Part shown: positions 41,430 through 52,286 of the stretch, one piece after another
How the letters are laid out: every line of letters starts with the position of its first letter
Position numbering within the stretch: the stretch's first letter is position 1
Source: Pantoea sp.
Lineage (GTDB): Bacteria > Pseudomonadota > Gammaproteobacteria > Enterobacterales > Enterobacteriaceae
DNA: 64,000 nucleotides
Direction: 5' to 3'
NCBI RefSeq assembly: GCF_028283705.1
Contig: NZ_JAPWKD010000032.1
Location: forward strand, 62,001-126,000
Made by a program: the position numbers and the translations under genes
Notes under the pieces: generated by a model
The model's input: the letters and a program-made list of their open reading frames with translations, nothing else
Databases searched by the model: none
Told to the model about the DNA's origin: nothing

Positions 41430-42398
41430 TTACGGCATGATCGAAGGCTGATCGGCGCCCTCTTTCTCCACTTTCTGCACCAGCATATGTTCACGCTTCA
41501 TGCCCAGTTTCAGCGCCAGCGCTGAAGAGACATAGATTGATGAGATGGTACCAATGGTCACACCAATCAACATGGTCAGCGAGAAGCCTCTCAGCAGCGC
41601 ACCACCAAAGATGAACAGGATCAGGATCATCGCCAGCGTAGTCAGCGAGGTGATCAGGGTACGGCTCAGCGTCTGGGTCAGCGACACGTTGGTGATATCG
41701 TAAGAAGAACCGCGGCGGATCTTACGGAAGTTCTCACGAATACGGTCGGAAACCACGATTTTATCGTTGAGCGAGTAACCAATCACCGACATCAGCGACG
41801 CGACGATAGTCAGATCGATCTCGATGTGCGCCAGCGACAAAATGCCACAGGTGATGATCACGTCGTGCGCCAGCGCCAGCACGGTACCCAGTGCCAGACG
41901 CCACTCAAAACGAATACCGATATAGATCAGAATCGCAATCAGTGCCGACATCAGTGCCATCGCCCCCGCCTGCGCCAGATCGCTGCCCACACTCGGGCCG
42001 ACGAACTCGATACGCTTCACGGTGGCGTTCTGCTGTGCGGTTTCGTTAATCACCGACACCACTTTGTTGCCCAGTTCCTGACCCGCCGGGCCCTGAACCG
42101 GAGCCATGCGTACCATCACGTCACGGCTGCTGCCAAAGTTCTGCACCAGGGGTTCCTGGAAGCCTGCTTTCACCAGCGCAACGCGCAGGGTATCCAGCTC
42201 GGCTGGTTTTTCCAGGTTGATCTCAATCACCGTCCCGCCGGTAAAATCGAGGCCCCAGTTGAAGCCTCGCACGCTGACGATGGCGATAGACGCCAGAATC
42301 AGCAGACCGGAGATGATAAAGGCCAGCGTGTCCCAGCGCATAAAGTCAACGACCTTACGCCCATGGTTCAGCTGTTCAATACTGTATTCCTGTGCCAC
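41430..42398 (-). CDS. secF: Protein translocase subunit SecF
   Basis: SecF with SecD and YajC uses the proton gradient to aid late steps of export through SecYEG. The GTG start (42396-42398) was chosen because it gives the family N-terminus [15 protein letters not shown] and has GGAG six bases upstream; 322 residues against 323 in E. coli. There are six transmembrane helices and a periplasmic P4-like domain after helix 1 ([12 protein letters not shown]). The open frame extends 52 codons into secD without resemblance. It starts 10 bases after the secD stop. Confidence 0.97.
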   Translation of the reverse strand: MAQEYSIEQLNHGRKVVDFMRWDTLAFIISGLLILASIAIVSVRGFNWGLDFTGGTVIEINLEKPAELDTLRVALVKAGFQEPLVQNFGSSRDVMVRMAPVQGPAGQELGNKVVSVINETAQQNATVKRIEFVGPSVGSDLAQAGAMALMSALIAILIYIGIRFEWRLALGTVLALAHDVIITCGILSLAHIEIDLTIVASLMSVIGYSLNDKIVVSDRIRENFRKIRRGSSYDITNVSLTQTLSRTLITSLTTLAMILILFIFGGALLRGFSLTMLIGVTIGTISSIYVSSALALKLGMKREHMLVQKVEKEGADQPSIMP

Positions 42399-42408
42399 AA
42401 CGCACTCC

Positions 42409-44256
42409 TTAGATAGACAGCTTGTTGATGCGTTTGCCGCCGTACACCAGGTTAACGATGGCACGGGTGCCGACGATAGCGGTAAACATGGAGGTGGCGA
42501 TACCGATAGCAGTGGTGATCGCAAAACCTTTGATTGAACCGGTACCGACCGCATAAAGAATGATGACTTTAATCAGCGTGGTCACGTTAGCATCGACGAT
42601 ACTGGAGAAGGCACCTTTGTACCCCTCATGAATCGCCTGCTGCACGGAACGCCCGTTACGTAACTCTTCTTTAATACGTTCGTTAATCAGTACGTTCGCA
42701 TCCACCGCTACCGCCAGCGTCAGCACGATACCGGCAATACCCGGCATGGTGAGCGTGGCTCCCGGCAGCAGTGACATGATGCCGACAATCAGCACCAGGT
42801 TACACAGCAGAGCACTGGTGGCGATCAGACCGAATTTCTTATAGAACACCACCATAAAGATGATGGAGGCGATCAGACCCCACAGGCAGGCTTCGAGACC
42901 TTGTGTGATGTTCTGCTGACCCATAGTTGGGCCGATAGTACGCTCTTCCACAATCTGAATCGGCGCAATCAGCGCACCGGCACGCAGCAGCAGCGACAGC
43001 TGACGAGCTTCGTTCGGGTTGCTGATGCCGGTGATACGGAAGCTGTTACCGAGGCGCGACTGGATGTTCGCCACGTTAATCACTTCTTCCTGTTTCACCA
43101 GAATCGCACGACCGTTGGCATCTTTCTTACCACTGTCCTTGTACTCCACGAACAGGGTCGCCATCGGCTTACCGATGTTGTCCTTGGTGAAGTTAGACAT
43201 GATGTTACCGCCCGCGCCATCCAGTGAAATGTTCACCTGTGGCTGGTTGTACTCATCCATGCTCGACGTGGAATCCGTGATGTGGTCACCGGTCAGAATC
43301 ACGCGTTTGTACAGCACAACCGGCTGACCATCACGCGTCATTTTCACTTCAGAGTCACCCGGAACACGGCCGCTGGCCGCAGCGCTCGGGTCAACGGTGG
43401 TGTTAACCAGACGGAATTCGAGGGTTGCGGTTGCACCCAGAATCTCTTTGGCACGCGCCGTATCCTGAATACCTGGCAACTCAACCACAATGCGGTCAGA
43501 ACCCTGACGCTGCACCAGCGGTTCGGCTACGCCGAGTTGGTTAACACGGTTACGCAGGATATTGATGTTCTGCTGAACCGCATACTCACGCGCTTCGCTC
43601 AGGCGAGCATCGGTCATCACCGCACGCAGGGTATCGCTACCCTGGCTTGAGATCACCAGATCACGGTGACGCGAAGACAGGTAGCTGATGGCCGCATCAC
43701 GGCTGGTGCCGTCACGGAAACGGATTTCCACGCCATAGTTCGCGATTTTATTCACGGTAACGTAGGGGATGCCTTTATCACGCAGGTCACTGCGCAGGCC
43801 GTCGGCGTTCTGCTCCTGCAGTTTGCCCAGAGCGGTATCCATATCCACTTCCATCAGGAAGTGTACGCCGCCGCGCAGATCAAGACCGAGTTTCATCGGT
43901 TCTGCGGACAGCATGCTCAGCCAGCGCGGGGTAGCCGGAGCCAGGTTGAGCGCAACAACGTAGTTCTCGCCAAGCACATTGGTAATCGCTTCACGGGCGC
44001 GCAGCTGCACATCCGTATTAGCAAAGCGCGCAAGAATCGCGCCATTTTCCAGAACGAGGGATTTGCTCTGAATATTATCTTTTTGTAATGCAGTCTGGAT
44101 CTGATCCAACGTTTGCTCACTGGCGGCGCCACCGCGCGCACCAGTGATTTGAACGGCCGGATCCTCACCATAAAGGTTGGGAAGCGCATAGAGCAGGCCG
44201 ACGAGAATCACGACGACCAGCATGATGTACTTCCACAAAGGATAACGGTTTAACAC
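42409..44256 (-). CDS. secD: Protein translocase subunit SecD
   Basis: SecD has 615 residues, equal to E. coli, with six transmembrane helices and a large periplasmic region after the first ([15 protein letters not shown] marks the P1 base). Conserved Asp and Arg residues in helices 4-6 ([17 protein letters not shown]) form the proton path. It begins with GTG, as in E. coli. The operon order tgt-yajC-secD-secF is intact. Confidence 0.98.
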   Translation of the reverse strand: MLNRYPLWKYIMLVVVILVGLLYALPNLYGEDPAVQITGARGGAASEQTLDQIQTALQKDNIQSKSLVLENGAILARFANTDVQLRAREAITNVLGENYVVALNLAPATPRWLSMLSAEPMKLGLDLRGGVHFLMEVDMDTALGKLQEQNADGLRSDLRDKGIPYVTVNKIANYGVEIRFRDGTSRDAAISYLSSRHRDLVISSQGSDTLRAVMTDARLSEAREYAVQQNINILRNRVNQLGVAEPLVQRQGSDRIVVELPGIQDTARAKEILGATATLEFRLVNTTVDPSAAASGRVPGDSEVKMTRDGQPVVLYKRVILTGDHITDSTSSMDEYNQPQVNISLDGAGGNIMSNFTKDNIGKPMATLFVEYKDSGKKDANGRAILVKQEEVINVANIQSRLGNSFRITGISNPNEARQLSLLLRAGALIAPIQIVEERTIGPTMGQQNITQGLEACLWGLIASIIFMVVFYKKFGLIATSALLCNLVLIVGIMSLLPGATLTMPGIAGIVLTLAVAVDANVLINERIKEELRNGRSVQQAIHEGYKGAFSSIVDANVTTLIKVIILYAVGTGSIKGFAITTAIGIATSMFTAIVGTRAIVNLVYGGKRINKLSI

Positions 44257-44281
44257 GGCAGTTTCCTTCGGGAAGAAAAAA

Positions 44282-44614
44282 TTACAGCGCCTTCATGGTG
44301 CCTTTCGGCAGAACGGCAGCCACGAAATCACGTTTAATCACTACTTCAGTGGTGTCGTTCAGGGCGATAGAGATGTAGCCAGTTTCTGCCACTTTGGTCA
44401 CGCGACCCACTAAACCACCGCTGGTCAGCACTTCATCCCCTTTGGAGATGGAATCCATCAATTTCTTGTGATCTTTCGAACGCTTCTGCTGCGGACGCAG
44501 AATCATGAAGTAAAAGATCAGACCAAAGACCACCAGCATGATCACCAGAGAATAAGGACTTCCCTGAGACGGTGCGCCTGCTGCAGCCACAGCGTCAGAA
44601 ATGAAAAAGCTCAT
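44282..44614 (-). CDS. yajC: Sec translocon accessory protein YajC
   Basis: YajC is a small single-span membrane protein that binds SecDF (and the AcrB efflux pump). The 110-residue product has one transmembrane helix (about 20-40), the family sequence [13 protein letters not shown] right after it, and a small soluble domain ([14 protein letters not shown]). It lies 25 bases before secD and after tgt. Confidence 0.96.
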   Translation of the reverse strand: MSFFISDAVAAAGAPSQGSPYSLVIMLVVFGLIFYFMILRPQQKRSKDHKKLMDSISKGDEVLTSGGLVGRVTKVAETGYISIALNDTTEVVIKRDFVAAVLPKGTMKAL

Positions 44615-44638
44615 TAAATTTCCCTCATTGATGAATTA

Positions 44639-45793
<1,155 letters not shown>

Positions 45794-45860
45794 TTAAGTC
45801 CGTGCCTGCGCCCGGAAAAAAAGCCGCACGGATAGCGTCCGGCCGGGTTAATGCTCAAAT

Positions 45861-46928
45861 TTAGGCCGACGACTTGCCTGCGCCATGCGGATTACGGGTG
45901 ATGAACATGGCATCCCCGTAGCTAAAGAAACGATACTGCTCCGCGACCGCCGCATGATAGGCAGCCATGGTGTGCTGATAACCGGCAAACGCCGACACCA
46001 GCATAATCAGGGTAGATTCCGGCAGATGGAAATTGGTGATGAGGGCATCAATCACCTGGTACTGATAACCGGGATAGATAAAAATCTGGGTATCATCGAA
46101 GAACGGTGCAATCAGCGCATCCTTGCTTGCCTGCGCTGCACTTTCCAGCGACCGCACCGAGGTGGTGCCAACCGCGACCACTTTATTACCCCGTGCTTTA
46201 CAGGCCAGTACCGCATCCACCACGTCCTGCGGCACTTCGGCGTATTCCGCGTGCATGGTGTGATCTTCGATGGTTTCCACCCGCACCGGCTGGAATGTGC
46301 CCGCCCCCACGTGCAGCGTGACAAAGGCCATTTCGACGCCTTTGGCTTTCAGCGCCTCCAGTAAAGGCTCGTCAAAGTGCAGGCCCGCTGTCGGCGCGGC
46401 CACCGCACCCGGACGCGCGCTGTACACTGTCTGGTACAACTCACGATCAGCATCTTCATCCGGACGATCAATATAAGGCGGCAACGGCATATGGCCGACG
46501 CTATTCAGGATATCCAGCACCGCACGGTCGTCTTCAAACACGATCTCGAACAACGCACCATGGCGCGCCACCATGGTGGCTTTGACGTTTTCATCATCGC
46601 CCAGCAACAATTCGGTACCCGGCTTCGGTGCTTTTGAAGCACGCACATGCGCCAGCACGCGTTTGTCATCCAGCATGCGCTCCACCAGCATTTCGATTTT
46701 GCCGCCGCTGGCCTTGCGACCAAAAACGCGCGCGGGAATGACGCGGGTGTTGTTGAAAACCAACAGATCGCCCGGATTGAGTTTATCCAGTACATCGGTA
46801 AACACACCGTGGCTGAGCACACCGCTCGGGCCATCCAGCGACAACAGACGGCAACCGCTACGCTGCGCCTGGGGATAATGGGCGATCAAAGATTCCGGCA
46901 ACTCAAAGGCAAAATCGGCTACACGCAT
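45861..46928 (-). CDS. queA: S-adenosylmethionine:tRNA ribosyltransferase-isomerase
   Basis: QueA moves the ribosyl part of SAM onto preQ1 in tRNA to form epoxyqueuosine. The 355-residue product has the family segments [35 protein letters not shown] and [11 protein letters not shown]. First gene of queA-tgt-yajC-secDF; 97 bases separate it from tgt. It is divergent from acpH. Confidence 0.97.
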   Translation of the reverse strand: MRVADFAFELPESLIAHYPQAQRSGCRLLSLDGPSGVLSHGVFTDVLDKLNPGDLLVFNNTRVIPARVFGRKASGGKIEMLVERMLDDKRVLAHVRASKAPKPGTELLLGDDENVKATMVARHGALFEIVFEDDRAVLDILNSVGHMPLPPYIDRPDEDADRELYQTVYSARPGAVAAPTAGLHFDEPLLEALKAKGVEMAFVTLHVGAGTFQPVRVETIEDHTMHAEYAEVPQDVVDAVLACKARGNKVVAVGTTSVRSLESAAQASKDALIAPFFDDTQIFIYPGYQYQVIDALITNFHLPESTLIMLVSAFAGYQHTMAAYHAAVAEQYRFFSYGDAMFITRNPHGAGKSSA

Positions 46929-47019
46929 ACTTCACTTCTTCAGGACTAAAAACAGGCGGCATAGTTTAGCGGAAAAGCGACTAATTCTGAACAACTGGCT
47001 GCGTCTCGTTGATTCTGGC

Positions 47020-47025
47020 TATAAT
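47020..47025 (+). promoter_or_regulatory. Perfect -10 hexamer directly before acpH
   Basis: TATAAT lies only five bases before the acpH ATG, with no Shine-Dalgarno in between. A start at the normal distance would fall on or next to the ATG, pointing to a leaderless message. The -35 region is poor (about 46996-47002). Confidence 0.45.
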
Positions 47026-47030
47026 GCGCC

Positions 47031-47612
47031 ATGAACTTTCTTGCTCACCTTCATCTGGCCCATCTGGCTGACAGCTCACTGCTCGGTAACTTAATGGCCG
47101 ACTTTGTGCGCGGTAACCCACATGAGGACTGGCCGACCCCGGTTGCCGATGGCATCATGCTGCACCGGCGTCTCGACATCATGACCGATAATTTGCCGGA
47201 AGTACGCGAAGCGCGTCAGTGGTTCCGTGCCGAAACCCGACGTGTCGCGCCGATTACGCTGGACGTTATCTGGGACCATTTCCTGGCACGTCACTGGGAT
47301 AAAATACATCCAGAGCAATCGCTGGTGGCCTTTACCGCCGATGCCGAGCGGGACATTGTTCCTCAGTTGAACGGCACACCGGAAGGGTTTATCGAGCTTA
47401 ATGACGTGATGTGGCGCGATCGCTGGTTTGAACATTATGCTGAACCCGCGCGTCTGGCGCGGGTACTGAATGGCATGGCACTGCGCCGCCCGCGCCTCAA
47501 AGCACTGCGCGACTCATATCAGGATTTCGTTGAACACTATGCCGGGCTGGAGCAACAGTTCTTTCAGTTCTATCCGCGTCTGATGGCGCTGGCACGCACG
47601 CAACAGCTATAA
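47031..47612 (+). CDS. acpH: Acyl carrier protein phosphodiesterase
   Basis: AcpH hydrolyses holo-ACP to apo-ACP and 4'-phosphopantetheine in the cytoplasm. The 193-residue product begins [20 protein letters not shown], very close to E. coli, and contains the HD-like residues in [10 protein letters not shown] and the core [16 protein letters not shown]. There is no ribosome site before the ATG and no credible downstream start. It is divergent from queA, as in E. coli. Confidence 0.95.
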   Translation: MNFLAHLHLAHLADSSLLGNLMADFVRGNPHEDWPTPVADGIMLHRRLDIMTDNLPEVREARQWFRAETRRVAPITLDVIWDHFLARHWDKIHPEQSLVAFTADAERDIVPQLNGTPEGFIELNDVMWRDRWFEHYAEPARLARVLNGMALRRPRLKALRDSYQDFVEHYAGLEQQFFQFYPRLMALARTQQL

Positions 47613-47763
47613 CGCATTCCGAATCCATCGCCCCTCTTGCCAGCCGCTTTTATCTGCGGCTTAATGAAGCCTTTCTTAACTTTCGTTACCTGGATCACAC
47701 AGCCCATTCGCCTGTCCGGGCGATTTAAACCATTTCGCCTGTCGCAAATCATAAGAGGGAAAG

Positions 47764-48576
47764 ATGTCATCAGCATCACTTACTGAACTTGACGCGCGTT
47801 ATCACTATGCCTGTGATGTCGCCAAAGCTGCCGCCAGTCGCGCGCTTTCCTGGTATCAGCAGCGCCACCAACTGGTGATTGAGCATAAGAAGGACCTCCA
47901 GGATGTGGTCAGTGAAGCCGATCGCAATGTGGAACAACTGATTAAATCCCTGATTGCCGAGCGCTTTCCCGAAGACGCGGTGCTGGGCGAAGAAAGCGGC
48001 GGCGAGACGGAAGGTGCGCGCTTTATCTGGGTGGTGGATCCGATCGATGGCACCAGCTGTTTTATTAATGGTCTGCATAACTGGTGCGTGTCGCTGGCCA
48101 TCGTGTGTGAAAATGAAGCGGTGATTGGCGTGGTGTGCGATCCCAATCATCACGAATTGTTTCATGCCTGCCGCGGCAAAGGTGCCTGGGTTAATGACAA
48201 ACGTATCCAGGTACATAGCGCCCGGCAGCTGGATCAGGGGGTGCTGGGTATCAGCAGCTCCAACAGCCAGCCGCCAGCCCCCCTTACAAACTTTATTTCT
48301 GCCCTGCTGCAACAGGGTGGCATGTTTATCCGTACCGGCTCGGGTGCGCTGATGAGCGCCTGGGCCGCTGCCGGGCGTCTGATCGGCTATTTCGAAGCCC
48401 ATATGCACCCGTGGGACGGTTTGCCAGGCATCGTCCTGATGCGTGAGGCAGGCGGCGTCACCAATGATTATCTGCACAACGACGGGCTGAAAAACGGCAA
48501 TCCGGTGCTGCTTACCAATGCGACGCTCTATCCACAGCTGAAAGCGATGCTGCCAGCCTCCTCTGCCCGCTTATAA
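47764..48576 (+). CDS. Inositol monophosphatase family protein
   Basis: This 270-residue protein has the metal-dependent lithium-sensitive phosphatase motifs: the glutamate pair in VLGEESGG, motif A WVVDPIDGTSCF (about 90-101) and motif B HPWDGLPGIVLMREAGG (about 219-235). Members act on inositol phosphate, histidinol phosphate or PAP, and the substrate cannot be fixed from sequence. It is cytosolic (no signal). AGAGGGA precedes the ATG, and the histidine acid phosphatase gene begins 12 bases after it, so the two form a likely operon. Not present between acpH and proY in E. coli. Confidence 0.85.
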   Translation: MSSASLTELDARYHYACDVAKAAASRALSWYQQRHQLVIEHKKDLQDVVSEADRNVEQLIKSLIAERFPEDAVLGEESGGETEGARFIWVVDPIDGTSCFINGLHNWCVSLAIVCENEAVIGVVCDPNHHELFHACRGKGAWVNDKRIQVHSARQLDQGVLGISSSNSQPPAPLTNFISALLQQGGMFIRTGSGALMSAWAAAGRLIGYFEAHMHPWDGLPGIVLMREAGGVTNDYLHNDGLKNGNPVLLTNATLYPQLKAMLPASSARL

Positions 48577-48588
48577 AAGGATTCACCG

Positions 48589-49857
48589 ATGTCCATGCGA
48601 TCGTCTTTGCTGCTGGTCAGTGCGCTGTGGCTGTTGATCGGTAGCAGTCAGGCTGCCGATCACTATCAGCTGGAAAAAGTGGTGGAGCTCAGCCGACACG
48701 GCGTGCGTCCCCCCACTCCCGGCAATCGTAAAGAGATCGAAGCGGCAACCGATCGCCCCTGGACACGCTGGGTCACTGCCGACGGTGAACTGACCGGACA
48801 CGGTTACGCCGCAGTGGTGAACAAAGGTCGTTGGGAAGGCGAGCACTATCGACAGCTCGGTCTGCTGACCCAGGGCTGTCCTGCTGGCGACGAAATTTAC
48901 GTGCGTGCCAGCCCCAAACAGCGCACGCGCGCCACCGCACAGGCGCTGGTTGATGGTGCATTTCCTGGCTGTGGGGTCGCGATACATCATGTTGATGGCG
49001 ATACCGACCCACTGTTCCAGTCGGAGGATTTGCCCTTTGCTGACCTCGATCCCTCCCGGGAATATGCTGCGATGGTGGCTAAAGCCGGTGATCTGGCGGC
49101 ACTGCAACAGCAGCTGCAACCCGCTGTGCAGCAGCTTAAACAGGCGGTTTGTGCGCCCGGTAACCACTGCGCTCAGTTTGATCGCCCGTGGCAGCTGAAA
49201 CAAACCAAAAAAGGACACACTTATGTACAGGGCCTGAGCGTGCTGGCCAGTATGGTGGAAACTCTGCGGCTGGGCTGGAGCGAGAACCTGCCGCTCAGCC
49301 AGCTGGCATGGGGCAATATCACCGCCTCCAGCCAGATCACCGCACTGTTACCGATTTTGACCGCCAGCTATGATCTCAGCAACGACGTCCCTTATCTGGC
49401 ACAGCGCCGTGGGTCGATTTTGCTGGATGCCATCATTAAAGGGCTGGAACAGGGTGTCGGCCCGGCACAGAACGCTTCACCGGCTACCCGCTGGCTGCTA
49501 TTGGTGGCGCACGATACCAATATCGCTCGTGTGCGAACGCTGATGAATTTCAGCTGGCAGTTGCCGGGGTATTCCCGTGGCAATGTTCCACCCGGCAGTA
49601 GCCTGGTGTTCGAACGCTGGCGCGATACGCAAACTGGCGAGCGTTTTTTACATATCTACTTCCAGGCACAAAGTCTGGATGATCTGCGGCACTTAGCCCC
49701 GGTCGACGATCGCCATCCGTTGCTGCGCGAGGAGTGGCATGAGAAAAACTGTCGAATTACCGATGTCGGCACCTTGTGTCCTTATCAATCGACACTGAAT
49801 ACCTTCAGCCAGGCGCTGGATAAGCAGGCGATAATCCCGGTCAATTACCCACAATGA
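48589..49857 (+). CDS. Periplasmic histidine acid phosphatase (phytase/AppA-like)
   Basis: The 422-residue protein has a signal peptide (cleavage likely after SSQA, about residue 22) and the branch-2 histidine phosphatase motifs RHGVRPP (nucleophile His, about 36) and HDTN (about 305) with the AppA-like region PPGSSLVFERW following. Several Cys pairs fit periplasmic disulfides. RHGVRPPT is closer to phytase AppA (RHGVRAPT) than to glucose-1-phosphatase Agp. It likely frees phosphate from phytate or sugar phosphates outside the inner membrane. It follows the inositol-phosphatase-like gene by 12 bases with an AAGGA site. Confidence 0.85.
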   Translation: MSMRSSLLLVSALWLLIGSSQAADHYQLEKVVELSRHGVRPPTPGNRKEIEAATDRPWTRWVTADGELTGHGYAAVVNKGRWEGEHYRQLGLLTQGCPAGDEIYVRASPKQRTRATAQALVDGAFPGCGVAIHHVDGDTDPLFQSEDLPFADLDPSREYAAMVAKAGDLAALQQQLQPAVQQLKQAVCAPGNHCAQFDRPWQLKQTKKGHTYVQGLSVLASMVETLRLGWSENLPLSQLAWGNITASSQITALLPILTASYDLSNDVPYLAQRRGSILLDAIIKGLEQGVGPAQNASPATRWLLLVAHDTNIARVRTLMNFSWQLPGYSRGNVPPGSSLVFERWRDTQTGERFLHIYFQAQSLDDLRHLAPVDDRHPLLREEWHEKNCRITDVGTLCPYQSTLNTFSQALDKQAIIPVNYPQ

Positions 49858-49860
49858 CGT

Positions 49861-49937
49861 GTCGCAGCGCGATTTATCGCGCTCTTTTATCGGCATTTTT
49901 ATGTTCGGTAAAACGGCGTGATAAATTACGCCGCTAC
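49861..49937. repeat. Palindromic extragenic repeat pair (convergent units)
   Basis: A forward unit at 49861-49882 and a reverse unit at 49913-49937 face each other directly after the acid phosphatase stop. Each has the core GCGNGATTTATCGCGC (forward) or its complement with minor changes. Confidence 0.75.
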
Positions 49938-50191
49938 GGTTAATTTATATTCACCCGGCTTACCAGCCAAAATCACAATCATTAAAATCTCGAAAGTCAT
50001 TTGCCAGAGCCATCTGAGAATTATCTATATTTTCCGTCAGAGGTACGCATTCCGTTTACCTCGCGTTAACCTTTAAACGTCAATCATCCCTTGATTCATT
50101 ATTTTTTTACCCTTGTTTTTCGGCGACAGGATGCGCCGATTTATTTTTTTCGCCTCAGGCGTCAGGATATTTAAGAGCAACGGGTGGCCTT
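49938..50191. other. Spacer upstream of the acyltransferase gene
   Basis: About 250 bases without a gene, AT-rich in its middle part. It follows the repeat pair and should contain the acyltransferase promoter; no convincing promoter pair was picked out. Confidence 0.4.
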
Positions 50192-52144
50192 ATGACCAAA
50201 TCGGGTAATTTCGGTTATCGCGCGGATATTGACGGCCTGCGCGCCGTCGCGATCTTATCAGTGGTGTTGTTCCATTCAGGTGTGACCTTCCTGCCCGGTG
50301 GTTTTATTGGCGTAGATATTTTCTTTGTTATTTCTGGATTTTTAATTGGTGGCATTATCAGCCGGGAAATAACCGAAGCGCGTTTCTCCTTTTATCAATT
50401 CTACTTACGACGTATACGACGCATTGCCCCGGCATTGTTTTTTATGATGGCGGTCCTGCTATTACTCGGCTATCTCCTGCTTTCCCCGCTCGAATTCAGT
50501 CAGCTGGCAAAATACAGCGTGGCGGTATTTATTTCCGTGCCCAATATGCTGCTGATGAAAAGTGGCGACTACTTCAGCACCGATTCCGATTTAAACCCGC
50601 TGCTGATGACCTGGTCACTCGGCATCGAAGAACAGTTCTACGTGGTGTTGCCCTTTATTTTGCTACTGACCGCACGCTTCAGACGCTCCATGCCAGGGGT
50701 GATTCTGGTGATCAGCATCGCCTCGTTAATCGCCTGCCTGTGGATGACCCCGGTTAACAGTACCCGCGCGTTCTATCTGCTGCCGACCCGCGCCTGGGAG
50801 CTGGGTGCCGGGGTGCTGCTGGCACTGTGGCAACCACAGCCAATAGAGGGGCGCGCCGCCAACGGGTGTAATCTGCTCGGCTGGCTGCTGATTGTGGCCT
50901 CCGCCATGCTGCTGGCCAACAACAGTGACTTCCCCGGCTGGCTGGCCATGATTCCGGTGGCGGCAGGTTGCCTGATGATCGGCGCACGCGGTCGCCTGAA
51001 CCAGCTGCTGCTGGAAAACCGCGTGATGCGCTTTATCGGTACCGTCTCCTACTCCTGGTATTTATGGCACTGGCCTCTGCTCAGCCTGGCGCGCATTTGT
51101 AGCGATCATCCGTTAACGGTCTGGCAGGGTCTGGCGATTAGCGCCCTGGCGTTGCTGATTGCCTGGATCTCCTGGCGCTTTGTTGAGCAACCTTTCCGTC
51201 ATCCGCAACGTGCCACCCGCCTGGTGATCCCGGTTTACTGTGCCTCCTCACTGTTGGCCGCCGGTGCGATGGTGATCCTGTGGCAAACCGGCGGCCTGAA
51301 GTATCGCGTCAGCGAACAGGTGGTCAACGGTGAGTCGTGGAAAATTTCGGCACAGCGCAACCCATGCCTGCTGGACTACGGCGCCAATTTCCCGTCATTG
51401 AATGCGCAGTGCCATCCGGACACCGATCAGCCCGGTATTGCCTTAATCGGCGATAGCCATGCCGCCGCGCTGCGCACCCCGGTCGCGGGTTATGCATTGC
51501 GCCAGCACAAACCGCTGTTTCAGCTAACAAAAGCCTCCTGTCCGTTTTTGATTGATGCGACGCGGGTGGTGGTTCAGGAACCCGCCCATGCCCAGCAGTG
51601 CGTCGATTTTAATCGCGAGGTACTAAAAATGGTGCTGAGTGACAAGATTGACGAAGTAGTGATCAGTGCCTACTGGGCATCCGGCATGAGCATCCTGCCG
51701 GGCTCCGGTTTCCGTGAGCTGGCGCATCCGGAAAAAAGCAATCTGGAGGCGTTAAAATTCGGTATGGATAAGGTGGTGGCGGCACTGCAACAGGCCGGGA
51801 AGAAAGTCACCATCATTGAGGATGCCCCATCGCTGGATATCGATCCTCTGCGCTACAGCAACAACCGTAATATCCCGATTCGCCGTGAACTGAGCGACTG
51901 GCTGGGACGCTGGGATACCCCGCCATTGAGCACGGCACGCACCAAACTCTTCCAGTACCCGGAAGCGGCGGTGGATAAACTGCTGCAAAGCTATGCCAGT
52001 GCCGGTGTGCGGGTGCTGTCTTTGCGTGAAAACCTTTGTAATGACCATGGTTGCCTGTTTGCCAATAACGGCTTGCCGTTGTATTACGACAACAACCATC
52101 TCAGTCCCTATGGTGGCGAGATTGCGTTAGGAAAGAACTGGTGA
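50192..52144 (+). CDS. Membrane O-acyltransferase with SGNH domain (OafB/OatA-like)
   Basis: The 650-residue protein joins an N-terminal acyltransferase-3 membrane domain (about 10-350, ten or so helices; it starts YRADIDGLRAVAILSVVLFH) to a C-terminal SGNH hydrolase-like domain (about 400-650) with the nucleophile block GDSHAAAL near 428 and the catalytic Asp/His block DNNHLSPYGG near the end. Such fusions O-acetylate lipopolysaccharide O-antigen or other surface glycans. The protein ends soon after the last catalytic block. No glycan cluster is nearby, so it may modify a glycan made elsewhere. Not in E. coli at this place. Confidence 0.85.
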   Translation: MTKSGNFGYRADIDGLRAVAILSVVLFHSGVTFLPGGFIGVDIFFVISGFLIGGIISREITEARFSFYQFYLRRIRRIAPALFFMMAVLLLLGYLLLSPLEFSQLAKYSVAVFISVPNMLLMKSGDYFSTDSDLNPLLMTWSLGIEEQFYVVLPFILLLTARFRRSMPGVILVISIASLIACLWMTPVNSTRAFYLLPTRAWELGAGVLLALWQPQPIEGRAANGCNLLGWLLIVASAMLLANNSDFPGWLAMIPVAAGCLMIGARGRLNQLLLENRVMRFIGTVSYSWYLWHWPLLSLARICSDHPLTVWQGLAISALALLIAWISWRFVEQPFRHPQRATRLVIPVYCASSLLAAGAMVILWQTGGLKYRVSEQVVNGESWKISAQRNPCLLDYGANFPSLNAQCHPDTDQPGIALIGDSHAAALRTPVAGYALRQHKPLFQLTKASCPFLIDATRVVVQEPAHAQQCVDFNREVLKMVLSDKIDEVVISAYWASGMSILPGSGFRELAHPEKSNLEALKFGMDKVVAALQQAGKKVTIIEDAPSLDIDPLRYSNNRNIPIRRELSDWLGRWDTPPLSTARTKLFQYPEAAVDKLLQSYASAGVRVLSLRENLCNDHGCLFANNGLPLYYDNNHLSPYGGEIALGKNW

Positions 52145-52160
52145 GAAACCACAAAAATAC

Positions 52161-52248
52161 GTAGCGGCGCGATTTATCGCGCAATGCCGGGATGGGTAGA
52201 CACCGTCACTGGACAAAACAAAAATAACGCGATAAATCGCGCCGCTAC
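52161..52248. repeat. Palindromic extragenic repeat pair (convergent units)
   Basis: A forward unit GTAGCGGCGCGATTTATCGC at 52161-52182 and its near-exact reverse complement at 52227-52248 enclose 44 bases. This is the cleanest pair in the window and sits between the acyltransferase stop and the proY terminator. Confidence 0.82.
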
Positions 52249-52257
52249 CCCCTAAAT

Positions 52258-52285
52258 AAATTGGGCGGCCTGGGCCGCCCAATTT
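52258..52285. terminator. Strong terminator after proY
   Basis: A perfect 13-bp stem with a two-base loop (52258-52270 with 52273-52285) abuts the proY stop codon; A/T-rich flanks supply T residues on both strands. Confidence 0.88.
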
Positions 52286-52286
52286 A

